Shown here: positions 8,476 through 16,269 of the stretch, in pieces | Numbering within the stretch: position 1 is the first letter of the stretch | Layout: every line of letters begins with the position of its first letter | Source of the DNA: Bacteroidota bacterium | Lineage (GTDB): Bacteria; Bacteroidota; Ignavibacteria; UBA10030; UBA6906 | Direction: 5' to 3' | DNA length: 64,000 nt | Assembly: GCA_030835135.1 (NCBI GenBank) | Contig: JAUQWO010000071.1 | Coordinates: 1 to 64,000, forward strand | Position numbers and translations under genes: made by a program | Notes under the pieces: generated by a model | The model's database searches: none | Seen by the model: the letters and a program-made list of their open reading frames with translations, nothing else | What the model was told of the DNA's origin: nothing

Positions 8476-9748
8476 GCGATTCGCTCTTCGTCAGGCCGAA
8501 CAGTTCCCGGAGCACCTTGATGCGTTGCACAGTATCCGGTCCGTGAGTGCCGTTCTCCGCTCCCTGTTTCAGCGTGGTCAGTGGCTGGTGGAGGATCTTG
8601 TTGACGATGCGTTTCGTCAGCATCTCCACCAGCTCGCGGTCCTCCGGTGTGAACCTGTTGATGTTCTTCTGCACCTCTTCCGCGCGGATGGCCTCGAGGG
8701 TGGTGCGGAAATCCTGGATGGTGGGCGCGACCTGCAGCGACTTGTGCCACCGGAGGAATTCCACCATCTCTTCGCGCACGATGTGCGTCACGGCGGGCAT
8801 CTCCGCCATGCGCTTCTGGACGTTCCGGTCGACGATCGCGCTGAGGGCATCGATATCGTAGAGGAACACATTCTCTATGCGCCGCGCCGCCGGGTCCACG
8901 TTGCGCGGCACGCCGATGTCGATGATGAAGAGCGGATTGTTGCCACGGCGCCGCATGACCTTCTGGACGTCGTCGGGTCCGACGACGTAGGTCGGGCTGT
9001 TCACGGAGGTGATGACGATATCGGCGACACGGAGGCCCTCGGCCATCTGTTCGTAGTCCACGACCTCCCCGCCGAGTTCGGTAACGAGGGCCTCGGCGCG
9101 GGCACGGGTCCGGTTCGCCACGCGCACGGAGCCGATCCCCTTCCCGACGAGGTGCTTGAGGGTGAGTTCACCGGTCTCGCCGGCACCAATGAGCAGAACC
9201 GACTTCCGGGAGAGGTCGGCGAAGATCTTGCTGGCGAGCTCGACGGCCGCGTAGCTCACCGACACGGCACCCTCGCAGATCGAGGTCTCGGTGCGCACGC
9301 GTTTGCCTACATGCAGGCTGGCCTGCATGAGCCGGTTCATGACGGGTCCGAGGGCGCCCGCATCGCGGGCCAGCTGGAACGCCTCCTTCACCTGATTCAG
9401 GATCTGGATGTCGCCGATGACCATGGAGTCGACACCCGCCGCCACCTTGTACAGGTGGTTCAGTACGGCGCCATCCCGCCACGCCGAAAAATGCTCCGGG
9501 CGTACCGATCCATCGACGTGCTTGAGGTCGAGGAGTGTGGCGATCACATCGGCGTGATGGAGGGAGGCATCGCGCGGGACTCCGTACAGTTCCGTGCGGT
9601 TGCACGTGGAGACCAGCATGCACTCGTCAAAGAACCGCTCCTTCAACAGCGTCACGGCCTGCCGGGTTTCGTCGGTCGAAAGCCACATGCGCTCGCGTAC
9701 GTCCACGGCGGCGGTGTGGTGACTGATACCGATGGAAAAGAGATTCAT
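8465..9748 (-). CDS. hemA: Glutamyl-tRNA reductase
   Basis: NADPH-dependent reduction of glutamyl-tRNA to glutamate-1-semialdehyde, the first committed and usually feedback-regulated step of the C5 pathway. The 427 residues show the catalytic Cys49 in STCNRTELYG, an N-terminal GISHHTA motif (7-13), the nucleotide fold VLLIGAGETGELTLKHL near residue 185, and a C-terminal helical dimerisation domain. It is encoded 18 nt after ccsA and overlaps hemC. HemL, its channelling partner, is the last gene of the run. Confidence 0.96.
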   Translation of the reverse strand: MNLFSIGISHHTAAVDVRERMWLSTDETRQAVTLLKERFFDECMLVSTCNRTELYGVPRDASLHHADVIATLLDLKHVDGSVRPEHFSAWRDGAVLNHLYKVAAGVDSMVIGDIQILNQVKEAFQLARDAGALGPVMNRLMQASLHVGKRVRTETSICEGAVSVSYAAVELASKIFADLSRKSVLLIGAGETGELTLKHLVGKGIGSVRVANRTRARAEALVTELGGEVVDYEQMAEGLRVADIVITSVNSPTYVVGPDDVQKVMRRRGNNPLFIIDIGVPRNVDPAARRIENVFLYDIDALSAIVDRNVQKRMAEMPAVTHIVREEMVEFLRWHKSLQVAPTIQDFRTTLEAIRAEEVQKNINRFTPEDRELVEMLTKRIVNKILHQPLTTLKQGAENGTHGPDTVQRIKVLRELFGLTKSESHGD

Positions 9749-9766
9749 CCTACCCGCACGGCCCGT

Positions 9767-10597
9767 CTAGTGAAACGTGTGAAAGCTGCTCAGATACAGA
9801 TTGATCACCATCATGGAAATGAACACGAAGACAAATCCCACCAGCGACACGATCATGGTCTTGCGTCCCTGCCATCCCCCCCGGCGTTTCGCCGCGAGGG
9901 CCAGAGCGTACAGGCACCAGATCGCGATGGTACCGATGAGTTTGGGATCGAGGTACGAGATGTCCTTGAAGACGATCGGCAGCCAGACCACCCCCACGAG
10001 GATCGCGATGGTCAGCATCACGAACCCGAAGGCTTCCGACCGGTGGCTCATCGTCTCGAGCGTCTCCAGATTCGGCAAACGGCTATAAATGATACCGAAC
10101 CGGCTGGACTTGATCTCGTGGTACAGCATGAGATAGAGCAGGCCGTACACCGCGGAGATCGAGAGCGCCGTATAGCCGAGGATCGCGGCGGACACATGGA
10201 ACCCGAGCAGCCGGCTGTGCAGATAGTCCGGGATCACCAGCAGGTCACGGATGAACAGCGACGAGATCGTCTGAAAGACGAACGCCAGGGAGAGGACGAA
10301 CAGACCGGTATTGTGCACCCGCGTACGGAGTTCGAGGTAGAGGTATGCACCGCCGATGGATGCGGCGAGCAGCGTCATGATCTCGAACAGCGACGTGATC
10401 GGGGGGTGATCGAAGAGCACCGTCCGCGCAACCAGGAACACCAGGTGGAGGACGATGACGACGATCAGCGCCGGATGCTTGAGCTTCTCCAGCACCGGTG
10501 CGCTCCCGAAGAACGTGATGCCGTACACGGCCACGAGGGCCGCGTACAGCACCGGCAGGAGCGTTTGCAGTGTGACGACGATCAGGCGGACATCCAT
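9767..10597 (-). CDS. ccsA: Cytochrome c assembly protein CcsA/HemX family
   Basis: Integral membrane protein of 276 residues with about eight predicted transmembrane helices, similar to the CcsA/HemX family. Members of that family either help deliver heme for c-type cytochrome maturation or, as HemX, modulate HemA levels. Lying directly before hemA matches the hemX-hemA pairing known in other bacteria, so a HemX-like role is plausible. The ATG at 10597 is preferred; an in-frame TTG three codons upstream is also possible. A TATATT box ends 8 nt before this ATG and no ribosome-binding site is visible, so the mRNA may be leaderless. Confidence 0.82.
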   Translation of the reverse strand: MDVRLIVVTLQTLLPVLYAALVAVYGITFFGSAPVLEKLKHPALIVVIVLHLVFLVARTVLFDHPPITSLFEIMTLLAASIGGAYLYLELRTRVHNTGLFVLSLAFVFQTISSLFIRDLLVIPDYLHSRLLGFHVSAAILGYTALSISAVYGLLYLMLYHEIKSSRFGIIYSRLPNLETLETMSHRSEAFGFVMLTIAILVGVVWLPIVFKDISYLDPKLIGTIAIWCLYALALAAKRRGGWQGRKTMIVSLVGFVFVFISMMVINLYLSSFHTFH

Positions 10598-10605
10598 AGT
10601 GATCA

Positions 10606-10611
10606 AATATA
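10606..10611 (-). promoter_or_regulatory. Candidate -10 box for the heme operon
   Basis: The minus strand reads TATATTTG, then the ccsA ATG 8 nt after the TATATT. It fits both a sigma-70 -10 box and the Bacteroidetes -7 motif TAnnTTTG. No good -35 box is seen 17 nt upstream (TTCTTT). A start about 7 nt downstream would give a near-leaderless transcript. Confidence 0.35.
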
Positions 10612-10646
10612 CGTATTTCGGGGCTGAAAAAGAAGCGGCGCCGGGG

Positions 10647-12539
10647 TCACTCTTCCAGCGTCGTGATGTCTTTCGGGTCCTGACCGAGGGCCCGGGCCTT
10701 CAGCACACGGCGCATGATCTTCCCGCTCCGCGTCTTGGGCAACACATCCATGAACTGGATGCTGTCCGGTTTGGCGATCGGCCCCATCTCATGCGCCACA
10801 TGCGCGCGGAGCTCCTCGATCAGCTTCTCCGACTTCTCGATGCCGGCCTTCACCGTGACGTACGTGTGGATGGCATTCCCCTTCACCTCATGCGGGAGGC
10901 CGATCGCGGCGGCCTCGGCCACCGAGGGATGGCTCACCAGGGCACTCTCGATCTCCGCGGTGCCCAGACGATAGCCGGACACCTTGATCACATCATCCAC
11001 GCGGCCGATCACCCAGTAGTATCCATCCTCGTCACGGCGCGCGGAGTCACCCGTCATGTACACTCCGGGGAACTTGCTCCAGTACTGTGCCTTGTACCGT
11101 TCGGGGTCTTTGTAGATCGTCCGCATCATCGCCGGCCATGGGGTCTTGATGATCAGGAATCCCTCTTCGTTCGCCCCCACCGGCTTCCCCTCTTCGTTCA
11201 CGATGTCCATCTTCACTCCGGGGAACGGCCGCGTGCCCGATCCCGGCTTCAATGCCACAGAGGGCATCGGCGTGATCATGAACATCCCCGTCTCGGTCTG
11301 CCACCAGGTATCCATGATCGGGCACTTCCCCTTCCCGATGACGCGATGGTACCACTTCCAGGCCTCGGGATTGATCGGTTCGCCGACGGAGCCCAGCAGC
11401 CGGAGTGACGACAGGTCGTGCCGGTTCGGCCAGTTCTCCCCGAACCGCATGAGTCCGCGGATCGCCGTGGGTGCCGTGTACAGGATGTTGAGCCCATATT
11501 TCTCCACCATGGACCACCACCGGTTCGGGTACGGATAGGTCGGCGCCCCTTCGTACATGAACGAGGTGGTGCCGTTGAGGAGCGGGCCATACACGATGTA
11601 ACTATGACCCGTGATCCATCCGGGATCGGCAGCGCACCAGTAGCGGTCCTCTTCATGGATATCGAAGACATATTTGAGCGTGGTGTACGTCCCGACCATA
11701 TAGCCGCCATGCGTATGGAGAATGGCCTTCGGTTTGCCGGTGGTGCCCGAGGTGTACAGCATGAAGAGCGGATCTTCGGCATCCATCACTTCGATATGAC
11801 AGCCGCCGCCGGCGATCGGGAGCGCCATCAGTTCGTGATACCACATATCGCGTCCGGATTCCATGTTCACCGGTTCGCCGGTGCGCTTCACCACGAGCAC
11901 GCTTTCCACCGTTGCCGCGCGCTGGAGCGCTTCGTCGGCGATCGCCTTCAACGGCACGATCTTGCCGCGCTGATAGGATCCATCGGACACGATCAGGACC
12001 TTCGACTGGCTGTCCTCGAGGCGCTCGTGGAGTGCTTCGACCGTGAAGCCGCCGTACACGACGGAGTGGATCGCGCCGATGCGTGCACAGGCCAGCATGC
12101 CGATCACCAGTTCGGGGATGCGTCCCATGTACAGCGTGACGCGGTCGCCCTTCTGAACACCCAGACTGCGCAGCACGTTGGCGAAGCGGCAGGTATCGCG
12201 GCGAAGCGCGAAATAGCTGAACGACTTGAAATCGCCATTCTCCCCTTCCCACATCAGCGCAAGTTTGTTCCGCCGGGCGGTTTCGGTGTGACGGTCGAGA
12301 CAGTTGTACACGATGTTCGTCTTCCCGCCCGTGAACCACTTGTAGAACGGCTTGTTGCTGTCGTCGAGCACCTTGTCCCAATGCTCGAACCAGTGGAGCT
12401 CATTCGCTTCCTTCGCCCAGAAGCCTTCAAGGTCGCGTTCGGCCTCGGCCGCGAGCGTGTTCCAATCGGGGACATGCGCGTGGCGGACCACATCAGCGGA
12501 TGGATAGAACACTTCACCGGACATGTGTGTGTCTGGCAT
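10647..12539 (-). CDS. acs: Acetyl-CoA synthetase
   Basis: AMP-forming ligase that activates acetate to acetyl-CoA through acetyl-AMP. The 630-residue length is close to that of characterised enzymes. Visible are the P-loop-like [19 protein letters not shown], the WWQTETG core motif, [20 protein letters not shown] in the hinge region, and the C-terminal [11 protein letters not shown] with the regulatory, acetylatable Lys607. An AGGAG sits 7 nt before the ATG. It follows the GvpF/L-like gene after 33 nt, so the two may share a transcript. The role is acetate assimilation or scavenging. Confidence 0.96.
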   Translation of the reverse strand: MPDTHMSGEVFYPSADVVRHAHVPDWNTLAAEAERDLEGFWAKEANELHWFEHWDKVLDDSNKPFYKWFTGGKTNIVYNCLDRHTETARRNKLALMWEGENGDFKSFSYFALRRDTCRFANVLRSLGVQKGDRVTLYMGRIPELVIGMLACARIGAIHSVVYGGFTVEALHERLEDSQSKVLIVSDGSYQRGKIVPLKAIADEALQRAATVESVLVVKRTGEPVNMESGRDMWYHELMALPIAGGGCHIEVMDAEDPLFMLYTSGTTGKPKAILHTHGGYMVGTYTTLKYVFDIHEEDRYWCAADPGWITGHSYIVYGPLLNGTTSFMYEGAPTYPYPNRWWSMVEKYGLNILYTAPTAIRGLMRFGENWPNRHDLSSLRLLGSVGEPINPEAWKWYHRVIGKGKCPIMDTWWQTETGMFMITPMPSVALKPGSGTRPFPGVKMDIVNEEGKPVGANEEGFLIIKTPWPAMMRTIYKDPERYKAQYWSKFPGVYMTGDSARRDEDGYYWVIGRVDDVIKVSGYRLGTAEIESALVSHPSVAEAAAIGLPHEVKGNAIHTYVTVKAGIEKSEKLIEELRAHVAHEMGPIAKPDSIQFMDVLPKTRSGKIMRRVLKARALGQDPKDITTLEE

Positions 12540-12572
12540 GACGTTCTCCTGGGTGGTGGTGATGGGTGATCG

Positions 12573-14117
12573 TTACATTGAAAGGGAAAAGCTGCCGGGT
12601 CCACCGACCACGGACAGCATCGGCTCGAACATCGCATGCGCTTCCTGACAATCGACGACGGCCTGCGCGAACCGGGTGAACCGGCCGGCAGGGACCTCGA
12701 ACGAGGCTTTCAGGATGGGCTTCCAATCTTCGGACGAGCCGCTGGCAAGACCGACCATCGCCTCGACCGTATGGCTCTCGGCCGCCGCAGCGAGGCGTTG
12801 CAGGATCGCTTCCGCGAGCTTCTTCTCACGGTTGAGCAGACGCTCCAGCGACTTGATATCCGTTTTCTTTGTGGTCGCCGGAACGCGGGCGCGATCGGCA
12901 TCGTGCCGGCCGGCACGTGCCGGTGCCGCCTCTGCCGGCAGGATCTTCTGCACGTGTGCATCGAGGACGGACGCATGCACCCGCCACGCGCTCAACGTGG
13001 AAAGTCCCACGAGCAATTCGAACAGCGCATCGCGCCGGAAGTCGACGCGACGCACCAGATCGTTTCGCCCGAAGACCACCGTGCCCGGTTCCGCGGGCAG
13101 GATGAGCGACTGCACGCGCAGCGCGTTCACGAGCGATTCGTGCGCGCCTCGGTGTTTGATGGATTCCTGTTTACCCAGGAGGAGCATGCCCGTTCTGCTC
13201 ACACTCGCTTCCTGGCTCTTCAGGGTGCTCAGGAAGAACCGCATGCCGGCATGATCGAAGGCGAAGATCTCGCTCCCACGCTCCACCCCCGGCGCACCGG
13301 TGCCAAAAGGATCGGGCGCCGGTGTATCCTGGAGGGAAATGAGTGCTGCCGCAAGGACGAACACCGTTTCATCGTCGAATGAAACGCGGACCCGCGCCGA
13401 CGGGGTACGCAACGGCGACGGTGGCTCGGGAGCGGCTGCTTCGATCGCCACCGGCGCGGGCTTCGGGCGGGCGGGGACCGGAATGGGTGCCGGGGCCGCA
13501 GACCGCTTCGGTTCGCGGGGTGGCGGAGGCTGCACGTGTGGTGCCGGACTCGGCGCGGCCACCGGTTCCTTTGCGACCGCCACAGGCGGCGCCTTCGGAA
13601 CTGGCGGTGGTTCAGCCACAGGGAGTTGCGGCGTGACAGCGGGCTGCGCGGCCACCGGTTCCTTTGCGACCGCCACAGGCGGCGCCTTCGGAACTGGCGG
13701 TGGTCCGGCCACAGGGAGTTGAGGCGCGACAGCGGACTGCGCGGCCAACGGTTCCTTTGCGACCGCCACAGGCGGCGCCTCCGGGGCCGGACGCGGCACA
13801 ACGGCAGGTTCGGGAACGGGCTTCCGGACGGGTGGTTCGGTGACCGGAGCCACGGGCGTCGGGAACGGAGTTCTGAGCCTCTCTGCCTGAGCGGGGACAG
13901 GTGCGGCCGTTGGGAACGGAGCAGGTTTCTGGGGTGCCGAACGAACGGAGGGGGCGCCACCTTCGGCGGCGAGGCGCTCCAATGCGTCGACCATCTTCCG
14001 GACGACCGCATCCGCCTGATCCGCCGGTATCCCTTCGAGGGAGGTACGGAGGGTAGTGCTTCTGGCCAGTGCTCCCAGGAGTTCACCGAGAAGTGCGGCA
14101 CCCATGATGTTGTTCAT
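12573..14117 (-). CDS. Hypothetical protein: N-terminal helical region, Pro/Ala repeat linker, GvpL/GvpF-like C-terminal half
   Basis: A 514-residue protein of unknown function. Residues 1-50 are helical and contain a GALARSTTLRTSLEG stretch. Residues about 55-225 are Pro/Ala/Val-rich and include a 31-residue unit repeated more than twice. The C-terminal 280 residues read like GvpL/GvpF gas-vesicle proteins in layout: LPAEPGTVVFGRNDLV, then a helix, the KKLAEAILQRLAAAAE helix, ASFEVPAGRFTRFAQAV, and the terminal VVGGPGSFSL resembling the GPWPPYSF end. That resemblance is by eye only, and no other gvp gene is in the window. The start at 14117 has AAGGGG 5 nt upstream and is preferred over an extension of 47 codons. 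It is divergent from the sigma-factor gene. Confidence 0.6.
   Translation of the reverse strand: MNNIMGAALLGELLGALARSTTLRTSLEGIPADQADAVVRKMVDALERLAAEGGAPSVRSAPQKPAPFPTAAPVPAQAERLRTPFPTPVAPVTEPPVRKPVPEPAVVPRPAPEAPPVAVAKEPLAAQSAVAPQLPVAGPPPVPKAPPVAVAKEPVAAQPAVTPQLPVAEPPPVPKAPPVAVAKEPVAAPSPAPHVQPPPPREPKRSAAPAPIPVPARPKPAPVAIEAAAPEPPSPLRTPSARVRVSFDDETVFVLAAALISLQDTPAPDPFGTGAPGVERGSEIFAFDHAGMRFFLSTLKSQEASVSRTGMLLLGKQESIKHRGAHESLVNALRVQSLILPAEPGTVVFGRNDLVRRVDFRRDALFELLVGLSTLSAWRVHASVLDAHVQKILPAEAAPARAGRHDADRARVPATTKKTDIKSLERLLNREKKLAEAILQRLAAAAESHTVEAMVGLASGSSEDWKPILKASFEVPAGRFTRFAQAVVDCQEAHAMFEPMLSVVGGPGSFSLSM
13558..13785 (-). repeat. 93-bp in-frame tandem repeat (31-residue Pro/Ala unit)
   Basis: Copies begin at 13558, 13651 and 13744 with an exact 93-bp period. 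The first two are nearly identical and the third covers only about 40 bp. The encoded unit contains APPVAVAKEPVAA followed by PQLPVAxPPPVPK. The high nucleotide identity suggests recent duplication, and unit number may vary between strains. Confidence 0.9.
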
Positions 14118-14166
14118 CACACCCCTTCGTTCGGACCGGTGTATTTCACAGAACGCCTCTCTGACG

Positions 14167-14195
14167 AAGATACATATTGCGGGCGAAAACATCAA
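14167..14195 (-). promoter_or_regulatory. Candidate sigma-70 promoter of the GvpF/L-like gene
   Basis: On the minus strand TTGATG (14190-14195), 17 nt, then TATCTT (14167-14172). It lies 50 nt upstream of the ATG at 14117, in the divergent gap with the sigma-factor gene. Four of six bases match consensus in each box. Confidence 0.4.
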
Positions 14196-14273
14196 ACTTG
14201 CGAGTGGTTTCCCGTTTTGGTACGTTAGGGTATCATTCCTTGACTCTTCTTCCTCCAAAAGAGCATCTCACAC

Positions 14274-14897
14274 GTGACACAGCGATCACCCCGGCTGATG
14301 CCGGATGACGAGCTTATCGGGCTGGCCCGCACCGGTGATGCGCGGGCATTTACCGAACTCGTGCGGCGGTACGAGGACACCGTGTACCGGTTCTCGTACA
14401 AGATCTGCCGCGACAGCGAGGCGGCGTCGGAAACGCTTCAGGACACGTTCATCAACGTGTACCGGAAACTGAACAGTTTTGACGGAAAATCCAAGTTCTC
14501 GACCTGGCTGTACACGATCGTCACGAATAATTGCCTGATGAAACGCCGGAAGCGGAAGAGTGACCTGATGGAGGAATCCCTCGAGGCCTACGACCACCCT
14601 TCCGGGGAACCCGGCAGCCTTCCACGGCAGAAGCCGGTCCACACACCGGAAACACCGGCGGACGTGGTGATCGGGCGCGAACTCAAGAGCCTGCTTGAAG
14701 AGGCGATGGCGAAGCTTCCTGAAGAATACCGTGTCGTCTTCACCCTGAGGGACGTCGAGGGGCGGTCCACCGAGGAAACGGCAAGTGTGCTCGGCCTGTC
14801 GGTCGAGGCCACCAAGTCGCGCCTCCGGCGTGCCCGCGCGTTCCTGCGCGATCAGCTGCAACCGCACCTGAAGGCACATCCGGAGATCCTCTCATGA
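14274..14897 (+). CDS. ECF-type RNA polymerase sigma factor
   Basis: Sigma-70 family extracytoplasmic-function factor of 207 residues. Region 2 (about 25-95) contains FTELVRRYEDTVYRFSYKIC and the DSEAASETLQDTFINVYRKL helix. Region 4 (about 140-195) contains LPEEYRVVFTLRDVEGRSTEE and a helix-turn-helix ending SRLRRARAFLRDQL. The start is GTG at 14274; an ATG at 14298 (MPDDELIG) is also possible. Its stop overlaps the ATG of the zinc-finger anti-sigma gene (ATGA), the usual cognate arrangement. The downstream small redox proteins suggest its regulon, which is inference. Confidence 0.93.
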   Translation: MTQRSPRLMPDDELIGLARTGDARAFTELVRRYEDTVYRFSYKICRDSEAASETLQDTFINVYRKLNSFDGKSKFSTWLYTIVTNNCLMKRRKRKSDLMEESLEAYDHPSGEPGSLPRQKPVHTPETPADVVIGRELKSLLEEAMAKLPEEYRVVFTLRDVEGRSTEETASVLGLSVEATKSRLRRARAFLRDQLQPHLKAHPEILS

Positions 14898-15169
14898 AAT
14901 GCGGGGATGTGTATCTCCATATCTGCGACCATCTCGACGAGGACATCAATTCCGAACGGTGCCGCCAGATCCGGCAGCACCTCGCCGGGTGTCCGCACTG
15001 CACCGAGTATCTGAAATCGCTCAAGCAAACGATCACGCTGTACCGCGCCCTTCCGCCGCCGCGGATCCCGGCCGGCACGCACCGCGAGCTGTTCAAGACG
15101 ATCTCCACGCTCACGACCAAGGCCGCAGCCGGCACGCCGAAGCGCGGACGGAAGACAAGAAAGGCCTGA
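14894..15169 (+). CDS. Soluble zinc-finger (ZAS) anti-sigma factor
   Basis: A 91-residue protein with the zinc anti-sigma signature His29-x3-Cys33-x2-Cys36 (HLAGCPHC), preceded by Cys11 and Cys23. There is no transmembrane segment and the C-terminus is basic (KRGRKTRK), so it should be cytoplasmic, like RsrA/ChrR-type sensors rather than membrane RseA. In that family zinc or disulfide chemistry at these cysteines controls release of the sigma factor. Here that is inferred from the motif and from the 4-nt overlap with the sigma gene. Confidence 0.85.
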   Translation: MKCGDVYLHICDHLDEDINSERCRQIRQHLAGCPHCTEYLKSLKQTITLYRALPPPRIPAGTHRELFKTISTLTTKAAAGTPKRGRKTRKA

Positions 15170-15246
15170 CCCGTCCGGTGTCCGCGATGCATCCTATGGA
15201 CACAATCCCACGGGGTCTCGTTCACAGTGTACAGGAGTATGATCAC

Positions 15247-15459
15247 ATGACAAAGAATGTCGGTTCCGCTGACCGCATCGTCCGCACTCTGCTCGCCATC
15301 GTTCTCGGTATCCTGGTCTTCACGGGTGAAGTGACCGGGACGCTCGCCATCGTCCTGGGTGTCCTGGCCGTCGTGCTGCTGGCGACGAGCACCATGAGTT
15401 TCTGTCCGCTCTACGCCATCGGCAAGATGTCCACGGCAAAGGGTGGAGCGAAGAAGTGA
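15247..15459 (+). CDS. DUF2892 (YgaP-like) small membrane protein
   Basis: A 70-residue protein with two transmembrane helices (about 13-30 and 33-50) and the conserved FCPLYAIGKMST tail of the DUF2892/YgaP membrane domain. Such domains occur alone or fused to rhodanese and are linked to sulfur or cyanide handling. An AGGAG lies about 9 nt before the ATG. The longer open frame running upstream over the anti-sigma gene is rejected as non-coding. A 77-nt gap separates it from the anti-sigma gene, so it may have its own promoter. Confidence 0.85.
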   Translation: MTKNVGSADRIVRTLLAIVLGILVFTGEVTGTLAIVLGVLAVVLLATSTMSFCPLYAIGKMSTAKGGAKK

Positions 15460-15692
15460 TGGATCCGCTCCCCCGTACCTCCATCAATGCATCGATGCAG
15501 GTGGAGGAGTTGCTGGAACGGTATCCTGCCGCCACACGGTTCCTCCTGCAACGGGGCGTCCCCTGCCTGGTTTGCGGGGAACCGGTCTGGGGCACTCGTG
15601 GTGATGTGCTCGCAAGCCACAACAAACAGGCCGCGGAGATCGAGGTGATCGTGCAGGAACTCAGGAACGAGCTGGAGACAGGTACGGCATGA
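15459..15692 (+). CDS. DUF1858-like domain protein
   Basis: A 77-residue soluble protein resembling the DUF1858 helical domain: a VEELLERYPAATRFLLQRGVPCLVCGEPVWGT stretch with two cysteines in the C-L-V-C spacing, then a helix ending QELRNELE. Its family is commonly found with hybrid-cluster and sulfur-metabolism proteins. The ATG overlaps the stop of the DUF2892 gene (TGATG). A GTG one codon earlier is an alternative. The CxxC could bind a metal or be redox-active. Confidence 0.75.
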   Translation: MDPLPRTSINASMQVEELLERYPAATRFLLQRGVPCLVCGEPVWGTRGDVLASHNKQAAEIEVIVQELRNELETGTA

Positions 15693-15871
15693 TGCAGAAT
15701 ATATGGGTCAGACGCGTGGCCGCGGTGCTGCTGGGCAGTGCCGGCGGCTTCGCGTATTACTATTTCATCGGGTGTGCAAGTGGCACGTGTCCGATCACGT
15801 CCAACCCGTACATCAGTACGGGGTATGGCGCGTTGATCGGTGTCATACTCACAACAGGACGCAAGTCATGA
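15689..15871 (+). CDS. DUF6132-like small membrane protein
   Basis: A 60-residue protein with two short membrane helices and a central segment FIGCASGTCPITSNPYIST containing the C-x4-C pair and the CPITSNP motif of DUF6132-like proteins. It is translationally coupled on both sides (ATGA-type overlaps with the DUF1858-like and thioredoxin genes). Homologous small proteins often sit beside thioredoxins or rhodaneses. The function is unknown. Confidence 0.75.
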   Translation: MMQNIWVRRVAAVLLGSAGGFAYYYFIGCASGTCPITSNPYISTGYGALIGVILTTGRKS

Positions 15872-16257
15872 CGACCATCGGGGTGGTGCTCGGGATCTTC
15901 GCCACGCTGCTTATCATCCTGCAACTCGTGATCGTGATCAATGCGAAGAAACGGCGGGGGCGGCGCATCCTCGGGGTGGGCGGACCGCTGGGTGAAGCGG
16001 TGAATTCCGGCGAGCGCGTCCTGGCGTACTTCTACTCCCCCACCTGCGCGGAGTGCAGGACGCAGACTCCGATCATCGACATTCTCCAGCGCGAATACCC
16101 CAACGTGTACAAAGTCGATGTGGGCGAACACTTCGAGGCTGCACGGGCGTTCGGGGTGATGGCGACACCGACCACCGTGCTCGTCGACCAGAGCAAGATC
16201 GTCGATACATTCGTCGGCACCCGCAGCGAAGCAGTCCTCAGGGAAGCACTGCTGTAA
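15868..16257 (+). CDS. Membrane-anchored thioredoxin-like protein
   Basis: A 129-residue protein with an N-terminal transmembrane anchor (4-24), a basic stop-transfer (AKKRRGRR), and a thioredoxin fold with the CxxC active site Cys60-Ala-Glu-Cys63 (YFYSPTCAECRTQ) and the cis-Pro loop GVMATPTTVLV. By the positive-inside rule the catalytic domain, which follows the basic segment, would face the cytoplasm. It ends the sigma/anti-sigma/redox operon and converges with the permease gene 12 nt away. Confidence 0.85.
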   Translation: MTTIGVVLGIFATLLIILQLVIVINAKKRRGRRILGVGGPLGEAVNSGERVLAYFYSPTCAECRTQTPIIDILQREYPNVYKVDVGEHFEAARAFGVMATPTTVLVDQSKIVDTFVGTRSEAVLREALL

Positions 16258-16269
16258 CATCCCTCTCCC

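Noticed and set aside
8015..10627. 870-codon open frame on the plus strand opposite hemC, hemA and ccsA
   Set aside because: Three well-recognised genes lie on the other strand; no family motif in the product.
13558..13785. Tandem repeat considered as a possible CRISPR or minisatellite
   Set aside because: Units are 93 bp, adjacent without spacers, and in frame within a coding region; it is a coding repeat.
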